DNA from: Afipia sp. GAS231
Lineage (GTDB): Bacteria > Pseudomonadota > Alphaproteobacteria > Rhizobiales > Xanthobacteraceae
DNA: 64,000 nucleotides
Reading direction: 5' to 3'
Assembly: GCF_900103365.1 (NCBI RefSeq)
Contig: NZ_LT629703.1
Coordinates: 1,674,001-1,738,000 of the forward strand
Shown here in pieces: positions 26,234 through 34,718 of the stretch. Numbering within the stretch: position 1 is the stretch's first letter; every line of letters begins with the position of its first letter. A program made the position numbers and the translations under genes. The notes under the pieces were generated by a model that made no database searches, was not told the DNA's origin, and saw nothing but the letters and a program-made list of their open reading frames with translations.

Positions 26234-27703
26234 TCAACGTGCGGTCAGTCCTCCGATGTGAAAGGCCTTGATCTCCAAATATTCCTCGATGCCGAACTTG
26301 GATCCTTCACGTCCGATCCCGGACTGCTTGATGCCGCCGAAGGGCGCCACCTCAAGCGAGACCGAGCCAGTGTTCAGACCGACCATGCCGAACTCAAGTC
26401 TTTCCGCTACGCGCCAAGAGCGGTTGAGGTTGGACGTGTAGAAATACGATGCCAGCCCGTAGGGTGTCGCGTTGGCGATCTGGATCGCCTCTTCCTCGTG
26501 CTTGAACCGGAACAGGGGAGCAACCGGACCGAAGGTTTCTTCGTTTGCCAACTGCATGCTCGCGGTAGCGTTCGACAGCACGGTGGGCTCGACGAACTGA
26601 TCTTTCGATCCAGTCTTTCCGCCGAGCATTATCGCGGCTCCGTTGGCCAGGGCATCATCGATGTGACGACGCACCTTGTCTACGGCGGCCCGGTTGATTA
26701 GCGGGCCAATCGTGACGCCCTCGCGCAGCCCGCTGCCCACCACGAGCTTCGAAATCTCCGCCAGCAGTCGGTCGGCGAACTTCTCGTAGATTCCGTCCTG
26801 CACGAGCACCCGGTTTGCGCAGACGCAGGTTTGACCACCATTGCGAAACTTGCTCACCATCAACCCAGCCACGGCAAGCTCGACGTCGGCATCGTCGAAT
26901 ACGATGAAGGGAGCGTTGCCTCCCAGTTCGAAGCTCACACGCTTGATCGTGCTGGCCGACTGCTGCATCAGAAGTTGTCCGACGCGAGTGGATCCGGTGA
27001 ACGAGAGCTTGCGGACAGAGGGATTTGACGTGAGCTCCGCCCCGATCGCCTGCGGCATTCCGGTCACGACCGAGACCACTCCCTTCGGAATACCAGCCCG
27101 CTCGGCGAGTACAGCCAACGCCAGGGCGGAGAACGGGGTAAGTTCGGAGGGCTTGGCGATGATGGGGCAGCCTGCGGCGAGAGCCGGACCTGCCTTCCGA
27201 GTGATCATCGCGTTCGGAAAATTCCACGGAGTTATCGCAGCAGAAACCCCAACGGGCTCCTTCAGAACGAGGATACGGCGGTCCGCGGTCGGCGCCGGGA
27301 TGGTATCGCCATAGAGTCGGCGCGCCTCTTCCGCGAACCACTTGATGAAGCCCGCGCCATAGCGAATCTCCCCGACTGATTCCGCGATCGGCTTGCCCTG
27401 CTCCATTGTCATAATCAGGGAGAGATCGTCGATGTTTTCGAGTATCAACCGGCACCACTCCTCGAGCAGACGACCTCGTTCGCTGCTCGGAAGGGAGCGC
27501 CAGGCCGGCCAAGCTTCCTCGGCCGCCTTGACGGCGCGTCTGGTCTCTTCGGCACCAAGCGCCGGTACGATCCCGATCTCGGCACCGGTCGCCGGATCTG
27601 TAACGGCGATGGTGGCGCCGTCGTCAGCATCGACCCATGCGCCAGCGACGAATGCCTGCTGACGGAAGAGGCGCGGATCTTTCAAACGCTCGCTTAGTGA
27701 CAT
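26234..27703 (-). CDS. NAD(P)-dependent aldehyde dehydrogenase, succinate-semialdehyde dehydrogenase-like
   Basis: 489 residues, normal length for GabD-type enzymes. The catalytic glutamate is in FELGGNAPFIVFDD and the nucleophilic cysteine in NGGQTCVCANR; ITPWNFPNAM and FTGSTRVGQLL bind the cofactor. It should oxidise succinate semialdehyde or a similar omega-oxo acid. GGAGG before MSLSERL sets the start; the reading open to 27844 is less likely. With the aminotransferase at 28.4 kb it makes a two-step route from an omega-amino acid to a dicarboxylate. Converges with the LuxR gene. Confidence 0.88.
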   Translation of the reverse strand: MSLSERLKDPRLFRQQAFVAGAWVDADDGATIAVTDPATGAEIGIVPALGAEETRRAVKAAEEAWPAWRSLPSSERGRLLEEWCRLILENIDDLSLIMTMEQGKPIAESVGEIRYGAGFIKWFAEEARRLYGDTIPAPTADRRILVLKEPVGVSAAITPWNFPNAMITRKAGPALAAGCPIIAKPSELTPFSALALAVLAERAGIPKGVVSVVTGMPQAIGAELTSNPSVRKLSFTGSTRVGQLLMQQSASTIKRVSFELGGNAPFIVFDDADVELAVAGLMVSKFRNGGQTCVCANRVLVQDGIYEKFADRLLAEISKLVVGSGLREGVTIGPLINRAAVDKVRRHIDDALANGAAIMLGGKTGSKDQFVEPTVLSNATASMQLANEETFGPVAPLFRFKHEEEAIQIANATPYGLASYFYTSNLNRSWRVAERLEFGMVGLNTGSVSLEVAPFGGIKQSGIGREGSKFGIEEYLEIKAFHIGGLTAR

Positions 27704-27827
27704 GGAGGCCTCCGAAGATGAGGCCTTCAGCATCGCATCTTCGCCCGGCAGGCTCTGCCGAATGAATGCCGCTCGAGGCGATGAAAATGCCGTCTCCGCC
27801 AATCTTACGGAATGTCCTGCTGCGCCC

Positions 27828-27844
27828 AAGTGTTCTAATGACAC
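27828..27844. promoter_or_regulatory. possible regulator half-site
   Basis: AAGTGTTC, the half of the GAACACTTAAGTGTC palindrome, followed by TAATGACAC, lies in the gap between the divergent aldehyde dehydrogenase and csaA genes. It could place these genes under the same regulator as the palindromes at 25.6 and 29.7 kb. An eight-base match alone is weak. Confidence 0.3.
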
Positions 27845-27880
27845 GGAAGAACATGCCCGTTATCGACCGAGGTCCTCGAC

Positions 27881-28225
27881 ATGACTCAGCTGAAATCCCT
27901 GGCTACCTACGACGACTTCGCCCGTCTCGACATCAGGATAGGCAAGGTCGTCGAAGTCCAACCTTTTCCCCGGGCGCGCAACCCGTCCTACAAGGTCGGT
28001 GTCGACGTCGGGGCCGATCGGATCATGTGGTCGACCGCCCAAATCACGAACTACGAACCGGAGGCATTAGTCGGCTCCCTGGTCGTCTGCGTCTGCAATC
28101 TCGCTCCCAAGAACATCGCGGGGTTCACGTCCGAACTGCTGATTCTCGGCGCAAAAGATGCCGCCGGAAAAGTAATTGTTCTCAGCCCCCGCAGCGGGGT
28201 CGGGATCGGAGAGCCGATCTTCTAG
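27881..28225 (+). CDS. csaA: CsaA-type tRNA-binding domain protein
   Basis: 114 residues, a single tRNA-binding OB domain. DFARLDIRIGKVVEVQPFP is the opening signature and VVCVCNLAPKNIAGFTSE, with LSPRSGVGIGEPIF at the end, completes the CsaA family pattern. Members act as export-related chaperones in Bacillus or bind tRNA; the role in alphaproteobacteria is unclear. It is encoded between the two catabolic enzymes and may simply be a passenger. Confidence 0.85.
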   Translation: MTQLKSLATYDDFARLDIRIGKVVEVQPFPRARNPSYKVGVDVGADRIMWSTAQITNYEPEALVGSLVVCVCNLAPKNIAGFTSELLILGAKDAAGKVIVLSPRSGVGIGEPIF

Positions 28226-28414
28226 CCCAGGAGCGGCGCGCTGGCGCTCTCCTTCTCCCAACGCGATCGGCATCGCCTGCGGTTTGGCGCTTGGAGGACG
28301 ATAGAGCATGCTGTTCCGCCGTCGTCTTCAGCAACTTGAACGAGGGGACGGGGATAGGATCCTAGTAAGGCCGGCGCCGCTGGCGAGGCCGATACATCAT
28401 CAAGGGATCCAGCC

Positions 28415-29719
28415 ATGTCAGCCCCTCACAGCACCGCCGCCGAGCTCGCCGCACTGCGCAACGCCAACATTGCGCGAGGCGTCCTCACAGCGCACCCGAT
28501 CACAATCGCCCGCGCCGATGGCGCATTCGTCTGGGACGTAGAGGGCAAGCAATATCTGGACTTCGTCGCCGGCATTGGCGTTCTCAACGTCGGTCACAAC
28601 CATCCTCGGGTCGTGGCCGCCGTGCAGAAGCAGCTCAAAGACGTGACCCACATGGCGTTCCAGGTCGCGGCCTACCAACCGTATCTGGCACTCGCCGAAA
28701 AGCTAAATGCCTTGGTGGGCAAGGGCGAAGCCCACAAGAGCATCTTCCTGACCTCGGGAGCCGAGGCCGTAGAGAACGCGATCAAGATCGCCCGTGCCTA
28801 CACCAACCGCTCCGCCGTGATAGCGTTCAGAGGAGGCTTCCACGGTCGAACGATGCTTGGCGTCAGCCTCACCGGCATGAGCCAGCCTTACAAGCAGAAC
28901 TTCGGCCCGTTCGCCTCCGAGATCTATCATACGGCGTTTCCCGATGCTTATCGGGGCATGACGACAGAGCGCGCACTTGAAGCGCTGGAGGAAGTCTTCG
29001 CGACCGACATCGCTCCGGAACGCGTCGCCGCGATCATCATCGAGCCAGTGCAGGGCGACGGTGGATTCCTCCCCGCCCCGCCCCAGTTCCTCAGGGCGCT
29101 GCGCGACATTACCAAGCGGCATGGCATCGTGCTCATCGCAGATGAGATCCAGACGGGATTCGGACGGACCGGAAAGCTCTTCGCCTTCGAGCACGCCGGG
29201 ATCCAGCCTGATCTGGTGACCGTGGCCAAAAGTCTCGCGGGCGGGTTTCCGCTGTCCGGGGTGGTCGGGCGGGCTGAGATCATGGACGCTCCGCTGCCCG
29301 GCGGCCTCGGCGGTACCTATGGCGGCAACGCTATCGGTTGCGCCGCCGCGCTCGCGGTTCTGGACGCCTTCCAACACGACGGGCTGCTCGGTCGCGCCGA
29401 ACACCTCGGCAAGAGACTCGAAGCGGGCCTTCGCAAACTGGCACAAAAGCACGCGCTTATCGGAGACGTGCACGGATTGGGATTCATGCAAGCGATCGAA
29501 CTGGTTACCGACCGCAAGTCCAAAATGCCCGACCCCAACTGTGCCCAGCGCGTGATCGACCACGCCCGGGAGCGCGGACTACTGGTCATCAAGTGCGGCG
29601 TCCACCGCAACGTTATCCGCTTCCTGGCGCCGCTGGTCGTCTCGGACGAGGACCTCGACAAGGCGCTCGCAATCACGGACGCGGCGTTGTCTGCTGAAGG
29701 CGTACAGGCCGTCGCCTAA
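28415..29719 (+). CDS. gabT: 4-aminobutyrate-type aminotransferase (class III)
   Basis: 434 residues, full length. VAKSLAGGFPLSG carries the PLP lysine, IADEIQTGFGRTGK the aspartate contacting the pyridine ring, and SGAEAVENAIKIARAYT the phosphate-binding region. The enzyme transfers the amino group of 4-aminobutyrate or a related omega-amino acid (5-aminovalerate is possible) to 2-oxoglutarate. The semialdehyde product would be the substrate of the nearby aldehyde dehydrogenase. Followed by a regulatory palindrome and an Lrp/AsnC gene. Confidence 0.88.
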   Translation: MSAPHSTAAELAALRNANIARGVLTAHPITIARADGAFVWDVEGKQYLDFVAGIGVLNVGHNHPRVVAAVQKQLKDVTHMAFQVAAYQPYLALAEKLNALVGKGEAHKSIFLTSGAEAVENAIKIARAYTNRSAVIAFRGGFHGRTMLGVSLTGMSQPYKQNFGPFASEIYHTAFPDAYRGMTTERALEALEEVFATDIAPERVAAIIIEPVQGDGGFLPAPPQFLRALRDITKRHGIVLIADEIQTGFGRTGKLFAFEHAGIQPDLVTVAKSLAGGFPLSGVVGRAEIMDAPLPGGLGGTYGGNAIGCAAALAVLDAFQHDGLLGRAEHLGKRLEAGLRKLAQKHALIGDVHGLGFMQAIELVTDRKSKMPDPNCAQRVIDHARERGLLVIKCGVHRNVIRFLAPLVVSDEDLDKALAITDAALSAEGVQAVA

Positions 29720-29741
29720 CGGGATCGAAACCCGAACGCCG

Positions 29742-29756
29742 GACACTTAAGTGTTC
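29742..29756. promoter_or_regulatory. palindromic operator, second copy
   Basis: GACACTTAAGTGTTC, whose reverse complement is identical over 15 nt to the palindrome at the LuxR gene start. It lies 22 nt past the aminotransferase stop and about 180 nt before the Lrp/AsnC start, so it probably controls the latter. Confidence 0.55.
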
Positions 29757-29938
29757 GGCCTTCGCCCGGACGAGCGGCGTGTCCTATAATGAAACCCTTT
29801 GAGGGCCGTCCTATCCGGTACGGCCCCACCGCCGCGGCGCGCCCGCCGCTTGAGCCCTGTGGACTTGTGACGCCGTCGGCTCGATGCTGGTCACCGGCCC
29901 GGCGTTAATGGATCCGACCGGATGATGGAGTTCGCTAA

Positions 29939-30430
29939 TTGAACGGCCCGAAGCTTGATCGGATCGATTTGAACATTCTCGTCCAATTGCAGAAGGACGG
30001 GAGGATGACGAATGCCAATCTGGCGGATGCGGTCGGCCTTTCGGCGAGCCCGTGCCTGCAGCGCGTCAAGCGCCTGGAATCGGCCGGATACATAACGGGG
30101 TACGGCGCTCAGATCAATCTCGCCAAGCTCACCGAAAACATAATGGTCTTCACCGAAATCACTTTGGTCGACCATCGCAAGGAGGATTTCGTAAGATTCG
30201 AGGCTAATCTGCGTAACGTCGAGGAACTAATGGAATGTCACCTCGTCAGTGGCGGATACGACTATCTGCTTCGCTTTGTCAGCCGCAGTGTCAACCATTA
30301 TCAAGAGCGGATGGAAAACCTGCTCGAGCGTAACATCGGGATAGAGAAGTATTTTAGCTACATTGTGCTGAAATCCCCAATCGTGAAAAACGTCCTTCCC
30401 CTGAAGACGCTTCTTGATCCGCCGCAATGA
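29939..30430 (+). CDS. Lrp/AsnC family transcriptional regulator
   Basis: 163 residues. An N-terminal winged helix (LDRIDLNILVQLQKDGRMTN, then VGLSASPCLQRVKRLESAG) is followed by a RAM ligand-binding domain (HLVSGGYDYLLRFV). It begins with TTG, in frame with MNGPKLDRI-type starts. Lrp-type proteins respond to amino acids, which fits the aminotransferase directly upstream. The autoregulatory region is the 220-nt gap holding the palindrome. Confidence 0.88.
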   Translation: MNGPKLDRIDLNILVQLQKDGRMTNANLADAVGLSASPCLQRVKRLESAGYITGYGAQINLAKLTENIMVFTEITLVDHRKEDFVRFEANLRNVEELMECHLVSGGYDYLLRFVSRSVNHYQERMENLLERNIGIEKYFSYIVLKSPIVKNVLPLKTLLDPPQ

Positions 30431-31126
30431 ACCTCCACGCCGACTCGCGTGGCAGCGCCAGCGAGGCGGCTAAGCGTCGTCTGTAGCGAGTTGCCCCCTC
30501 GTCCCGGCAGTATACGAGTCCGGATTTGGCATTACCCGACATCATCATCGGCGCCAATGACTGCTTTGCGCCGATACTGTTGAAAACGTCTTTTGTGGGC
30601 AGCAGCCGAAATTTTCTAGAGCCGCTGATGCGTTTCGTGCACGACGATGTGAGGGACCTCGTCGCATCTCAGAAAAATGACCACCACCCTTGGTATCGGC
30701 GCTACGGCCCATCCCGACGGCGGAGTTGTCCGAAAATCAGCTTTTGCGAGATTTTGAGGGTCGTTCGATTTTCGACTTTTTCAACAGTATCCGCCAGAAG
30801 CGGTCATCCGCTCCGAAGGTCGAGGCAGATGTACTTTCCGCCATTACCCCGTTCCCCCTTTTCGCCATCGTTCGAAATCCACAGTAATCGCAGTGATTTG
30901 GGGCGGAACGCTGTACGTGGATGTTCTGCGGTGTCTCCCCAATCAGAGCGCCGACCGTGGTTCTCGCGCGTGAGTTTGGCGGACGTTTCGAAGAATACGT
31001 CGTGGCTGGAAAAACAATCCGCTGGAAGTCTCTCGCCAAACCCAGGTCACAAGTCCGCTCGGTGCCACAAGCGAATTCATATTTTAAGAAACGTGGATTT
31101 TGTTCGCAAACGTCACGCGGGTTACG
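30431..31126. other. gene-free stretch with IS-end remnant
   Basis: Nearly 700 nt without a supportable gene, although several short open readings exist. It contains an IS terminal remnant near 30742-30811 (separate entry). The remainder looks like mutated mobile-element and repeat DNA, and marks the junction between the amino-acid block and the shikimate block. Confidence 0.5.
30742..30811 (+). repeat. IS terminal-repeat remnant
   Basis: GCGAGATTTTGAGGGTCGTT, then ATTTTCGACTTTTTCAACA and TATCCGCCAGAAGCGGTC. The last two pieces align with the right end of the intact IS1182-family element (GACTAAATCAACA, TATCCGCCAGGAGCGGTC). The inner part recurs at 63911-63957. It is the end of a lost relative of that element. 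Confidence 0.6.
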
Positions 31127-32998
31127 TCACGCGCGCGGAATGGTTAGCGGCCGCGACTCTCGCGTTTGGGCAGCGAGGCGAACGGCAGCGTTGGCGGCGC
31201 CAAAACCCTCGTAGTTTCGGCGCTGCACGATCTCAAAGAAAAACCGCTCATCGAACGTGTGGGTATAGACCTGGAAGAACTCACCCTCGCCTTCACGGTC
31301 GTACAAAATCTGATTGTCGCGAAGCGCTGTCATTGTGGCCGCATCGAGATCGTATTTTGCTTCGATATCGTCGTAGTAATTATCCGGAATCTTGAGGAAG
31401 TCCGCGCCGCGCGCGCGCATGTCGGAGACGGCCGCAAAAATATCCGTGCATGAAAAGGCAATGTGTTGAACGCCAGACCCGAAGAATTCGTTGATGAAAC
31501 GCGCCGAAAGCGTTCGCGTAGCCGATGACCCGTTCAGGATCATGCGTAAGCCCTGATTGCCGCTGATCAGCGCCTGGGACTGAACCAGCCCGAGTGGATC
31601 GGCGATCTCCATTTGCGGCAAGCGTTGCAGGTCAAGTATGCCGGTGTAGAACAACAGCCAGGACAACATCTCGTCGTAAGGCATCGACTGCGAGATATGA
31701 TCGACGGCGTCAAGATGGTCGGTCACAACATCACTTGGCAGCGTGACAAAGTCGGTGTCCCAATTCTTCCCTGCGGTCTCGAGAAAATACAGGAGACTGC
31801 CGCCGACACCACGTATGGCCGGAATTTCGAGCTCACCGGGCCCGACCGGCTGATAGAAGGTATGCGCATTTAGCGCTTCTGCGCGTTTCATAGTCTTGCC
31901 AGCGTCGTCGATATCAATCGCGATGGCGCAGACACCCGGACCATGTGTGATGTAGTGCGAATGGGCAAAGCCGTCCGGCTCACAATTGATCACCAGTTCG
32001 ATATCGCCTTGCGACCAGCGTTCAACATTCTTGGTACGGTGGGAGCCGGTCTTGCGGAACCCAAGCTGGCCAAACAAAACCGATAAATTCTTGGCATTGG
32101 ATTCATCGACAGCAAATTCGACGAAACCGACGCCGCGGCTCCGAGCTTTTGGCTGCAGTCGCGGCGATGGCGCATTGATGGAGCTCTGCGTCACATGATC
32201 TTCCAGCAAGATCAGCGAACGCAGACCGTCCGTTGCAGTGCGGACCGCCGAGCCGGACCGGAACTGGTCGTTGAATATCTCCAAAGAGAGCGGACCGGTG
32301 TAACCTGTCGCCGCCACCGCTTCCATGAAGGCACCCACCGGCAGATCACCCTGGCCCGGGAAACAGCGGAAGTGCCGGCTCCAGGACAGCACGTCAAGAC
32401 CCAGCTTTGGTGCGTCTGCAAGCTGCACAAGGAATATCTTGTCCGCCGGAATCGATTGGATGGCGCTGACGGGAAATGCCGGCGCCAGCGCGTGAAAACT
32501 GTCGAGAATGATACCAATTGATTTGTGATTAGCGCGCCGCACGATCTCCCATGCATCGCGGTAGTCGTTGACGTGGCGTCCCCAGGCCAGCGCCTCGAAA
32601 CCGACGCGCAGGCCATGCGAAGCCGCGAGTTCACCTAAGGCGTGGAAATCCGCTGCCGCGCGATCAATTCCTCCGACCGAGGCCGGCGAAACATTGCTGC
32701 AGATCAGCAGCAAATCCGTTTGCAGTTCCTGCATCAGGTCGAACTTGTGCTGCGCGCGGGCAAAGTTGCGCGTGCGCTGCGGCTCGGGCATGCCCTCGAA
32801 ATCGCGAAACGGTTGAAACGCGCAGATGGAAAGACCGAGATCCCGGCAGAGCTTGCCAACGTCGCGCGGGCTTCCATTGAACGTCAGCAGGTCATTCTCG
32901 AAAATCTCGACCGTGTCGAAGCCGGCACCGGCGATGGCGCGCAGCTTTTCGTCGAGCGAGCCGCTCAGCGCTACGGTGGCGATGGAAAATTTGGCCAT
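31127..32998 (-). CDS. quiC: 3-dehydroshikimate dehydratase fused to an HPPD-like domain
   Basis: 623 residues. The first about 280 form a TIM-barrel sugar-isomerase-type domain with metal-ligand patterns VGFEALAWGRHVNDY, GIILDSFHALA, FLVQLADAP and LSLEIFND, as in 3-dehydroshikimate dehydratases (AsbF/QuiC). The second half is a two-repeat vicinal-oxygen-chelate domain like 4-hydroxyphenylpyruvate dioxygenase and keeps the His-His-Glu set (AVDHISQ, GVQHIAFS, FFFEIVQR). This fusion is known in Pseudomonas QuiC1. It converts 3-dehydroshikimate to protocatechuate, the substrate of PcaGH encoded nearby. The start follows GGAG at suitable distance. Confidence 0.9.
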   Translation of the reverse strand: MAKFSIATVALSGSLDEKLRAIAGAGFDTVEIFENDLLTFNGSPRDVGKLCRDLGLSICAFQPFRDFEGMPEPQRTRNFARAQHKFDLMQELQTDLLLICSNVSPASVGGIDRAAADFHALGELAASHGLRVGFEALAWGRHVNDYRDAWEIVRRANHKSIGIILDSFHALAPAFPVSAIQSIPADKIFLVQLADAPKLGLDVLSWSRHFRCFPGQGDLPVGAFMEAVAATGYTGPLSLEIFNDQFRSGSAVRTATDGLRSLILLEDHVTQSSINAPSPRLQPKARSRGVGFVEFAVDESNAKNLSVLFGQLGFRKTGSHRTKNVERWSQGDIELVINCEPDGFAHSHYITHGPGVCAIAIDIDDAGKTMKRAEALNAHTFYQPVGPGELEIPAIRGVGGSLLYFLETAGKNWDTDFVTLPSDVVTDHLDAVDHISQSMPYDEMLSWLLFYTGILDLQRLPQMEIADPLGLVQSQALISGNQGLRMILNGSSATRTLSARFINEFFGSGVQHIAFSCTDIFAAVSDMRARGADFLKIPDNYYDDIEAKYDLDAATMTALRDNQILYDREGEGEFFQVYTHTFDERFFFEIVQRRNYEGFGAANAAVRLAAQTRESRPLTIPRA

Positions 32999-33103
32999 GC
33001 GAGTTGCTCCAGCGGCAGCGTCCCGCGGCGGACGGTGACGCCAAGTCGTTTTGCCCGGTAAGCGCATCGGATGCCTGCGCGGCGACCAATATAGACCAAC
33101 AAT

Positions 33104-33149
33104 GATCTAACACAATTACCCGGATGTTCGGAAAAGATAACAGCTTGTT
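33104..33149 (-). promoter_or_regulatory. LysR-type promoter of quiC
   Basis: Read on the minus strand: TAACAAGCTGTTA (a T-N11-A LysR box, AACA-N3-TGTT core), 17 nt, then GGGTAATTGTGTTAGATC and a TATATT -10 candidate. The same arrangement with the same 17-nt spacing precedes the transporter gene at 34.7 kb. It overlaps the stop of the LysR gene and lies about 105 nt before quiC. Confidence 0.65.
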
Positions 33150-34086
33150 ATTTCCTGGAGCCGCGCAGGCCAGACTTCGGAGACCCACCTCGAGCGAGGC
33201 CGCCGGCCTGCATCTCCAGCCGCAAACAATGGATGAAATGTTCGATGTAAAGCGACTGGGGCGTGCCGCGTTTTACCGCGATGTAGGTTTCGAATTTGGT
33301 CGGTTCGATGATTGGGATCAGTTCGAGACCCGGAAAGCCGTCATGCGCGACAGTGAATTGGTCCATGACGGCGATACCGAGTCCCGCCTTTACCAACGCA
33401 CACACGGTCGCGCCAAACCGCGCACGGATGGTAACGTCGTAATTAAGTTTCTTGCGCGCAAAGATCTCGGCCATGATGCGCCCGTAGGGATCGGTCGGGT
33501 CAATGCCGATCAGCGGATAGCAGACGATTTCCGCCGCGGAAATCTGCTTGCGGCCCGCGAGCGGGTGACCGACCGGGACGATGCAGAACAATTCCCCCGA
33601 CGCAAGCGGCAGGAAATCGAGACCGGAATGATCGAGGCGATAGCTCATCGCAACGCAATCACCCCGGCCAAGCAACAAGAAATCGATGGCCTCTTCGATC
33701 TTGAGGACGTTGATGTCAATTCGCAGGTCGGGGTAACGGCGTCGGACGCGCTCGATTGCGCGAGGCACCATCACCTGGGAAATGCTCGGCACCGAACCGA
33801 TGCGCAGCTCGGACAAGGCACCCTGCCCGATCTTGGAGATAATCTCGGTGAGATCATCGACTTTCTTGTAGACGCCGTTGATCTGCTCGAAAATATTCTG
33901 CGCTTCAGGCGTCGGAAAATAACGTCCGTTCTGGCGTTGAAAAAAACGAATGCCGAGAGATTTTTCGGTGTATTTCACCAGCCGGCTGATACCTGGTGCC
34001 GAAACATTAAGAAGCTTGGCCGCGCCGCCAATGGTGCCTGTCACCATCACCGCCCGGATAACTTCAACCTGGCGCAGCGTCATCAT
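33148..34086 (-). CDS. LysR-type regulator of shikimate/protocatechuate genes
   Basis: 312 residues. The N-terminal helix-turn-helix (TLRQVEVIRAVMVTGTIGGA, then NVSAPGISRLVKYTEKSLG) and the C-terminal periplasmic-binding-like effector domain are complete. Position between quiC and the transporter gene, and the LysR boxes before both, mark it as their regulator. The inducer is probably shikimate, quinate, dehydroshikimate or protocatechuate. MMTLRQ at 34086 or one codon later is the likely start; a reading to 34140 adds residues not found in the family. Confidence 0.88.
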   Translation of the reverse strand: MMTLRQVEVIRAVMVTGTIGGAAKLLNVSAPGISRLVKYTEKSLGIRFFQRQNGRYFPTPEAQNIFEQINGVYKKVDDLTEIISKIGQGALSELRIGSVPSISQVMVPRAIERVRRRYPDLRIDINVLKIEEAIDFLLLGRGDCVAMSYRLDHSGLDFLPLASGELFCIVPVGHPLAGRKQISAAEIVCYPLIGIDPTDPYGRIMAEIFARKKLNYDVTIRARFGATVCALVKAGLGIAVMDQFTVAHDGFPGLELIPIIEPTKFETYIAVKRGTPQSLYIEHFIHCLRLEMQAGGLARGGSPKSGLRGSRK

Positions 34087-34718
34087 TTGCCCAAGACTCC
34101 AAAACTTCTCTGGCACCGCATCAATCGCGCCGGCCCGCATTCCGCGCCAAACGCTGGACCGTCAGTTGATCCGTCCAACACAAAAATTGCCTGCAATTGA
34201 TATTGACCACAAGCCTCCATCGGCAAATGATACGCGCAGTCTTTGAAACGCGGGCCGAACCATCCAAGGATTGGGCCGTCCGCACTCGGTTTGGACCCTG
34301 CGTCGACGACGAACGCAGTCCACTCATTCCGACGTTTGCGGACTTCGTCGACACTCCGCGGTCGACCACTCCTCAACCGTCCTTGAGAAATAGTCGCTGC
34401 GTCAGCAACGCAGCGACTTAGTTTTTCGGACGCGAGCAGCTGCCGGCCGAACGCCGAAGGAGCAACATCGGATCGTTGCCGCCCAATTCGCAAATTAACA
34501 TAATGTTCTGTTTCGCGAATAAAAGGGTAATTGTGTTACATCCTCGATGAACTATCCTGATGCTGCTTTCGAACGACACGCAATCTCCGGTCGATCGTGA
34601 AACGTCCGGCCGCCGATATTTGAAGTGGGGCACGCGACGAAAAGACCCGCTTAGCTGCCTGTAATTTTCAAAGAAGCCCGCAAAGGGACTGTCAGCAAAC
34701 ACATTGGGAGGAACCAAC
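34087..34718. other. long divergent intergenic region
   Basis: About 630 nt between the LysR and transporter genes. It carries the transporter promoter (separate entry). Short minus-strand readings in it are not protein-like. The LysR gene promoter must also lie here but is not obvious. Confidence 0.5.
34497..34542 (+). promoter_or_regulatory. LysR-type promoter of the transporter-pca operon
   Basis: TAACATAATGTT (AACA-N3-TGTT core), 17 nt, GGGTAATTGTGTTACATC, then a TATCCT -10 candidate at the same distance as TATATT in the quiC promoter. TTGTGT within the second block could serve as -35. If so, the LysR box would centre near -63, the usual place for LysR-type activators. The start codon follows about 180 nt downstream. 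Confidence 0.65.

Noticed and set aside
34083..34493. Minus-strand reading in the LysR-transporter gap
   Set aside because: No conserved pattern, overlaps the LysR start, and the region is better explained as regulatory DNA.
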